A DNA stretch of 13,562 nucleotides, from contig MU657528.1 of NCBI GenBank assembly GCA_026770575.1, forward strand, positions 2,159-15,720, given 5' to 3'. The notes beneath the pieces were generated by a model, which made no database searches, had not been told where the DNA came from, and saw nothing but the letters and a program-made list of their open reading frames with translations. The stretch is from Pelagophyceae sp. CCMP2097. Its lineage: Eukaryota; Sar; Pelagophyceae. Positions 9,599 through 13,562 of this stretch are shown here, one piece after another; the stretch's first letter is position 1; each line of letters starts with the position of its first letter. The translations under genes were made by a program, and so were the position numbers.

Positions 9599-9974
9599 CG
9601 ACGGCCGCAATAGCAAAGTTAAAAAAGCGCGAGCCGCAAGAGAATCCTCGGGACCTTTGAATATTTGGAGCGGATAGTCGTTGACCCTCTTTTCCGTCTC
9701 GCGTGCAAGTAGAGAGAGGGTCATGCGCACGCCAGTATAACCCTCGTTCGGCCTCCGTGGGGGTACAGGCCCACTTGGTTGCCTCTCGAATGCAAATCGA
9801 CCTCGAGAATGAACGTTTCACTGTGTCATCAATATTGAGTTGAACCTCTCGAATCGTCAAATTTCTTAGCAGGAACGAGCATACCCTCTTGGGCCAGCCC
9901 CACCCAGGGTGGATCTTAAGCAAGCAACGAGCCTTCCCAACTCGCGCGGCCGGATCGCCGCCGCTCCCAGTAAA
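9599..9974. other. Intergenic region between the large gene and the phosphatase-like locus
   Basis: No coding potential is seen. It must hold the 3' UTR of the large gene (A-rich TTAAAAAAG shortly after the stop) and the promoter of the phosphatase-like gene. A TATAA occurs at 9736-9740, about 235 bp before the ATG, and is probably too far to be the core element unless the 5' UTR is long. Bases from about 9780 to 9890 are AT-richer. CCTCTCGAAT occurs twice (9782-9791 and about 9846-9855). Confidence 0.5.
9682..9723. repeat. 9-bp inverted repeat (possible hairpin)
   Basis: TGACCCTCT at 9682-9690 pairs with AGAGGGTCA at 9715-9723 across a 24-base gap, and weaker purine-pyrimidine pairing could extend the stem inward. 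It lies 84 bases after the stop of the large gene and could fall in its 3' UTR. It has no match to an RNA family that I recognise. Confidence 0.45.
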
Positions 9975-10061
9975 ATGGCGGGCATCTGGTTTGCGTTTCT
10001 GGCGCTGGTCGTGTGCGTTAACGGGGCGCAGCCGCCGGCGCCCGGGGCGACGATCACGCGG

Positions 10062-10145
10062 GTGAGTCCACTTCAAGTTGAAAATGGGACCCCACGTGAC
10101 CACCGGAGAGAGCCCCGCGGCGTTTGCCGGGATCCCCGCACGCAG
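10062..10145 (+). other. Inferred intron 1 of the phosphatase-like locus (84 nt)
   Basis: The donor GTGAGT is an ideal match, and the acceptor CGCAG ends at 10145. The intron interrupts the protein directly after the signal peptide and linker, between ITR and VSAMSCFHQEEP, in phase 0. This is where PhoD proteins have the first beta strand (xTRxxxGSC). Confidence 0.8.
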
Positions 10146-10674
10146 GTGTCGGCCATGTCGTGCTTCCACCAGGAGGAGCCGTCTTACTCGGAAACGTGTC
10201 GTGGGACGTGATGCGCGCCGCGAACGCCGACGTCGCTTTGTTCATCGGCGACGCCGTCTACGGCGACTGCAACAACGCCGACGCCGGCTGCGCCGAGCTC
10301 AAAACGGCCTACGAGACGATTGACGCCATCCCGGAATTTGCGGCGTTTAAGAAGGCCGTGCCGCTCTTGGGCACGTGGGACGACCACGACTTCGGCCTCG
10401 ACAACGCCGGCGCCAAATTCCCCTTAAAGGCCCCCTCGGGGACTTTGCCAAGGAGCAGTTCCTCGAGTTCTAGTACGACATTCCTGAAAAGCACTTAATG
10501 CGCGGCCGCGACGGCGTTTACGCCTCGTACACGTTTGGCCCCGCGGGCAAGCACCTCCAAATCATCATGCTCGACACGCGCTCCTTCATGACCTTCAACG
10601 CCAAAGGGGCCGCGGGCACCGTCCTCGGCGAGGAGCACTGGCAGTGGGCCTGGTTGGAGGACGAGCTTCACGAG

Positions 10675-10762
10675 GTGGGCCTAAACGCCGGGAAACGTCC
10701 CAAAGGGCCGACCTTCTCGCCTTGCGCGTGTCTTCGACGCGCGGTTCCGAGTCGACGCGTAG
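10675..10762 (+). other. Inferred intron 2 of the phosphatase-like locus (88 nt)
   Basis: The donor is GTGGGC after GAG (10672-10674), and the acceptor GACGCGTAG ends at 10762. Splicing joins WLEDELHE to AADLRITGILVTSVQ in phase 0, which restores the usual PhoD order. Without splicing, the frame runs into arginine-rich noise. Its size agrees with intron 1 and with the intron of the neighbouring gene. Confidence 0.8.
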
Positions 10763-11279
10763 GCGGCGGACCTGCGCATCACTGGCATCTTGGTCACGTC
10801 GGTGCAATTACCTCGGCAACAACTTCGAAGGGTGGTATAAGATGGACTGCGACCAACAGCGCCTGCTGGCCATGCTCCCCGACAAGTCGTCCTCCTCTCC
10901 GGCGACCGCCACATCGGCGGCTTTTACACTTTAGATGCCTACGACGGCGCCGTCTCTGCGGGGTGGGCTTCTTGGATCGACGGGTACCTCACGCCGCCGC
11001 TGACGCTGCAGCCGGGCCAGAACGCGCCGCTCTTCGAGGTCACCGTCTCGGGCCTGAACACGGCCATCTCCGGCGGCGCCGCGGAGCCGGGCCCGCACCG
11101 CGTCCCCGCGATGCCCGTGGCGCGCGAGGACCACTTTGGCGTACTCGACATCGACTGGGAGAAGCGAGGCCCTCAACGGCCTCGCCATGACCGTTTCCAT
11201 CCCGGACCGGGCGCCGGCGAAGCGCCGCAACCTCCGGTTCGGCTACACGTCGCCCGAGGCCGCCGAGGCCGAATGTGCC

Positions 11280-12917
11280 CTGGGCCGGCGGCGCGCAGAC
11301 GCAGCTCCTGGAGAGCCTCGCCGGTTCGGCGTTCTTCCCCGCGGGCACCTTTGCCGCCGATGCCTTGCTGCGCGAGACGGAGTTGACGACGGTTTCCGCA
11401 ATCTTCTCCGGCGGCGAGTACACAAAGCTGCGCCAGGACTCGTACTGGCAGGTCCCCGGGAACTGGCTCGGCAAGGCCTTCATCTCCGGCCCCGGCGACG
11501 GCCAGGGCGTGCAGCACCTCGGTGTTGTTGACGGGGCGCAGACGGTAAGGGTTTGGCAGAACAACGAGGTCCCCGCCGGGGGTTCGACGACGCCGACGTA
11601 CATGGCCTCGGTCGTCGAAGGCAAGGGCGGGCCCGGAAACGACGCCGTTTCCCCGCTTTTGATGAAATGTTCGCCGTCCACAGCGCCCCGCTGCGCTACT
11701 ACGACGTGGCTTTGAAGCACTCCTCCGGCAAAACCACCTACGAAGTCATAGCTTCGGGCCTCGGCATCAAGCGCATCTACGTCTCCGACGGCGTCGACAC
11801 CATCACGCTCATGAATTCGAGCGGCGCCGTCGTTTCCGCGTTGAACGGCTTGGAAGGGCCCGTCGCGCCTCTGCGGCGGCGGCTTCCACAATTCGCACGA
11901 TTACTCCACCGAGGTGGATAGCGCCGGCTTCGAGGACGCATTGTACATGGGCGACCACGAGGACGGCACGTTTGGGGGCCTCTTCGTCTTGGACGTTGAA
12001 ACGGGCGGCTTTTACCTGCTGCCAGTGCCTCTGCCGCGCCAGGCCGAGACCGCGACGCCCATCTATTCGGGGTCGAAGGACTACGTGGCCATCGTCCTCA
12101 ACGTCTACCCGGAGTCGGACGGCCAGTACATCCACCTCTGGGTCGGCAAGAAGATCGATGGATCGGACTTTCTGGCACGGAACGGTATGCATCCGGCGCA
12201 CGGCCGGCACTACGTCATCTCCAACGACGGCGGTTTCTCGGACTGGCCCGAGCAGACTGCGCAGGAGACGTACGCGGCGACGTTCCTCCCGCGGTCGTCT
12301 GCGACGGCCGTCTGGGGCACGTCGAGCAATAAAAACGAATGGTCTTCCGTGAACAAGCGCGGCCCGACCATGTGGGCACAGTCGCTCGAGGGCGACCGCG
12401 ACGTTGGCGTCTTCTCCGTCGACGTTTCCGCGAGCGTCCTCGCCTCTGGAGACGCCTGCCCCTCGCTCGGCGGCTCGCCGCTGCCCTGCTCGATGCCGGC
12501 AACCATGAAGCGCCTCGGCATCCAGAAGCTCATGGATCCCGACTTTGAGGACCCGGACTCGGCCTACAGGTCTCCGCGCGGCTACTTGCTCATCGCCGAG
12601 GGCGGGTCTTTGGGTCGACTCCTGCGGTTGGACCTCGACGAGTTTGGCATGACAAGGGGTAACCTGACGTTGGCGCGCGTCTCCGACGCTTCGCTCGTCA
12701 CGGACCTCAACTCTGTGCCCCCGATGACCATCCCCGAAAACGGTGTCGGCCAGGGCGAGTTCACAGGCTTCCTCCCGCACGGCTTCTGGCGCCAGCTCGG
12801 CCCGGACTCGGACGCGGCGGCCCACCTCGCCCGCGAGGTCGGCGTTTTGAGAGAGCAGTACTTGGTCAACCTGCAGCTGCACGGCAACGTTGAGGGGATC
12901 ATCGGGTACTTCCCGGT
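11280..12917 (+). other. Second extracellular domain of the phosphatase-like locus (propeller/PhoX-like)
   Basis: About 545 residues follow the PhoD domain. Recognisable pieces are FHNSHDYSTEVDSAGFED, ALYMGDHEDGTFGGLFVLDV, GQYIHLWVGKKIDGSDFLARN, GMHPAHGRHYVI and SPRGYLLIAEGGSLGRLLRL. The pattern of an E/D-rich G-G-xxxVLDVETG strand, then x(V/L)WVGxK with an NG-x-G-xxYV turn, recalls calcium-dependent beta-propeller proteins related to PhoX phosphatases. I do not see the full PhoX catalytic set, so a catalytic role is unproven. Frame changes fall near 11655 and 11874; 11875-12917 is one uninterrupted open stretch of about 1,040 nt. Confidence 0.45.
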
Positions 12918-12980
12918 CAGTCGACGCAGTTGCTTCGAGTCGACGTCGACGCCGACGCCGACGGAAACGCAAAGGCCATG

Positions 12981-13433
12981 TACGCCTGGGACGCCGTCGC
13001 CTCCTACAACGACGTCCGCTTTGTGTACTGCGCCGCCAACGACTGCGCCGAGACGCGCGGCCCCTTCGTAGCAGGCGACGTCGTCCTCCTGAGCGACTTT
13101 GAGAGCCTCGAGACGTGGCTTGGCTTGCCCAAGGGCACGTACACTAACGACGTCGACGTTATCGTCTTGGAGGCTCTGGGCGCCGGTAAGTTTGAAAAGG
13201 CGCTGCCCTACGCCTGGGCTGGGGTTGGGTTCTACAACAACGTGCGCATCGAATACTGTGCCGCCAACGACTGCTCAAGCATGCGCGGGCCGTACGTTTC
13301 CGGCGACGTCGTCCTATCGAGACCTCAACGTCCTCGAGAAATGGCGCGCTTGGCCCCGGGCACGAACGAACTCGTCGCCGTCATGGAAGAGTCGCTCAAC
13401 TTCAATAACTTTCAAGTTGAGCTCGCGATCCCC
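12981..13433 (+). repeat. Two tandem 76-aa (228-bp) protein repeats with YCAANDC motif
   Basis: Unit 1 starts at 12981 (YAWDAVASYNDVRFVYCAAN) and unit 2 at 13209 (YAWAGVGFYNNVRIEYCAAN), exactly 228 bases apart. The shared pattern is YAWxxVxxYNxVRxxYCAANDCxxxRGPxVxGDVVL, followed by LExW and a GT-x-N-x-V turn. The paired cysteines suit a secreted, disulfide-bonded module. Unit 2 carries two compensating indels. I recognise no family. A partial upstream half unit (RVDVDADADGNAKAM) resembles the NDVDVIVLEALGAGKFEKAL segment of unit 1. Confidence 0.8.
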
Positions 13434-13478
13434 TTACAATTTGCATCAATTCATTTTAATCCGTACTTTGCGTATTGA

Positions 13479-13562
13479 CCGTGATACAAATGCGTATCTT
13501 GCGTGTTCGATAGGAAATCATTGGCGCGCCGTGCGCGGCGCCGTGGTCGTCGCGGCGGGCCC
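13479..13562. other. Right-edge sequence, nothing assigned
   Basis: After the TGA at 13476-13478 come about 40 AT-richer bases, then a GC-rich end. From about 13410 codon use is already AT-richer than in the domains before it. The true stop or a further splice site may therefore lie slightly upstream, and the gene may continue outside the window. Confidence 0.4.

Larger units (their letters stand above)
9975..13478 (+). pseudogene. Secreted PhoD-like phosphatase fused to a propeller-like domain and Cys repeats; frame broken
   Basis: ATG at 9975 begins a signal peptide (MAGIWFAFLALVVCVNGAQ). After intron 1 the PhoD metallophosphatase signatures follow in order: SC (10161-10163 onward), FIGDAVYGD, GTWDDHDFGLDN, RDGVYASYTFG, IIMLDTRSF, LGEEHWQWAWLEDEL, intron 2, ITGILVTSVQ, NNFEGWYKMD, LLSGDRHIGGFY, PLFEVTVSGLN, PHRV, HFGVLDIDW. 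About 11280-12917 encodes a second extracellular domain (ALYMGDHEDGTFGGLFVLDV, LWVGKK, LLIAEGGSLGRLLRLDLD), then two 76-aa repeats. PhoD enzymes hydrolyse phosphate mono/diesters, typically under phosphate starvation. Frame changes lie near 10180, 10433, 10808, 10886, 11164, 11277, 11655, 11874, 12916, 13317 and 13345, and TAG at 10471-10473 is in frame. Protein-level conservation between breaks is excellent. It is therefore a recent pseudogene or mis-sequenced; I cannot tell which. Confidence 0.75.

Noticed and set aside
10471..10473. TAG as a reassigned sense codon
   Set aside because: The neighbouring intact gene ends with TAG, and no other internal TAG is needed anywhere in the window.
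12914..12928. A 14-nt GT...AG that would bridge the frame change near 12916
   Set aside because: It is far too short to be a spliceosomal intron; a simple indel explains the change.
1..13562. CRISPR arrays, insertion sequences, tRNA or rRNA genes
   Set aside because: No regularly spaced repeats, transposase motifs, terminal inverted repeats, cloverleaf arms or rRNA signatures were seen on either strand.

Overview
The window looks like nuclear DNA of a compact, GC-rich eukaryotic genome, most likely a microalga or related flagellated protist. Supporting signs are short GT-AG introns (79, 84 and 88 nt) that join frames exactly, no bacterial operon spacing or ribosome binding sites, a BBSome subunit gene, and long intergenic stretches. 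A marine alga such as a pelagophyte is my guess; the sequence does not prove it.

Layout from left to right. Bases 1-147 may hold the start of a gene leaving the window on the minus strand (weak). Bases 365-1018 hold a candidate two-exon minus-strand gene for a protein of about 104 residues with no recognised family. Bases 1019-2603 hold no gene I can defend, only small tandem duplications and a hairpin. Bases 2604-2813 (minus) encode a 69-residue homologue of BBIP1/BBS18, the smallest BBSome subunit. It is divergently paired, 169 bp apart, with a very large plus-strand gene (2983-9598, one intron, about 2,178 residues). That gene encodes a helical (armadillo-like) repeat protein with low-complexity linkers and a C-terminal pair of EF-hand/p25-like helical modules. 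The pairing suggests, but does not show, a ciliary role for the large protein.

After a 376-base intergenic stretch, bases 9975-13478 carry a secreted-phosphatase-like locus: a signal peptide, a PhoD-family metallophosphatase domain, a second extracellular domain resembling beta-propeller/PhoX-type proteins, and two copies of a 76-residue cysteine-containing repeat. Two introns fit well, yet the reading frame also breaks about eleven times and contains one in-frame TAG. The neighbouring 6.5-kb gene has no break, so this locus is either a young pseudogene or locally wrong sequence. The domain order PhoD + propeller-like + YCAANDC repeats is the most unusual item here.
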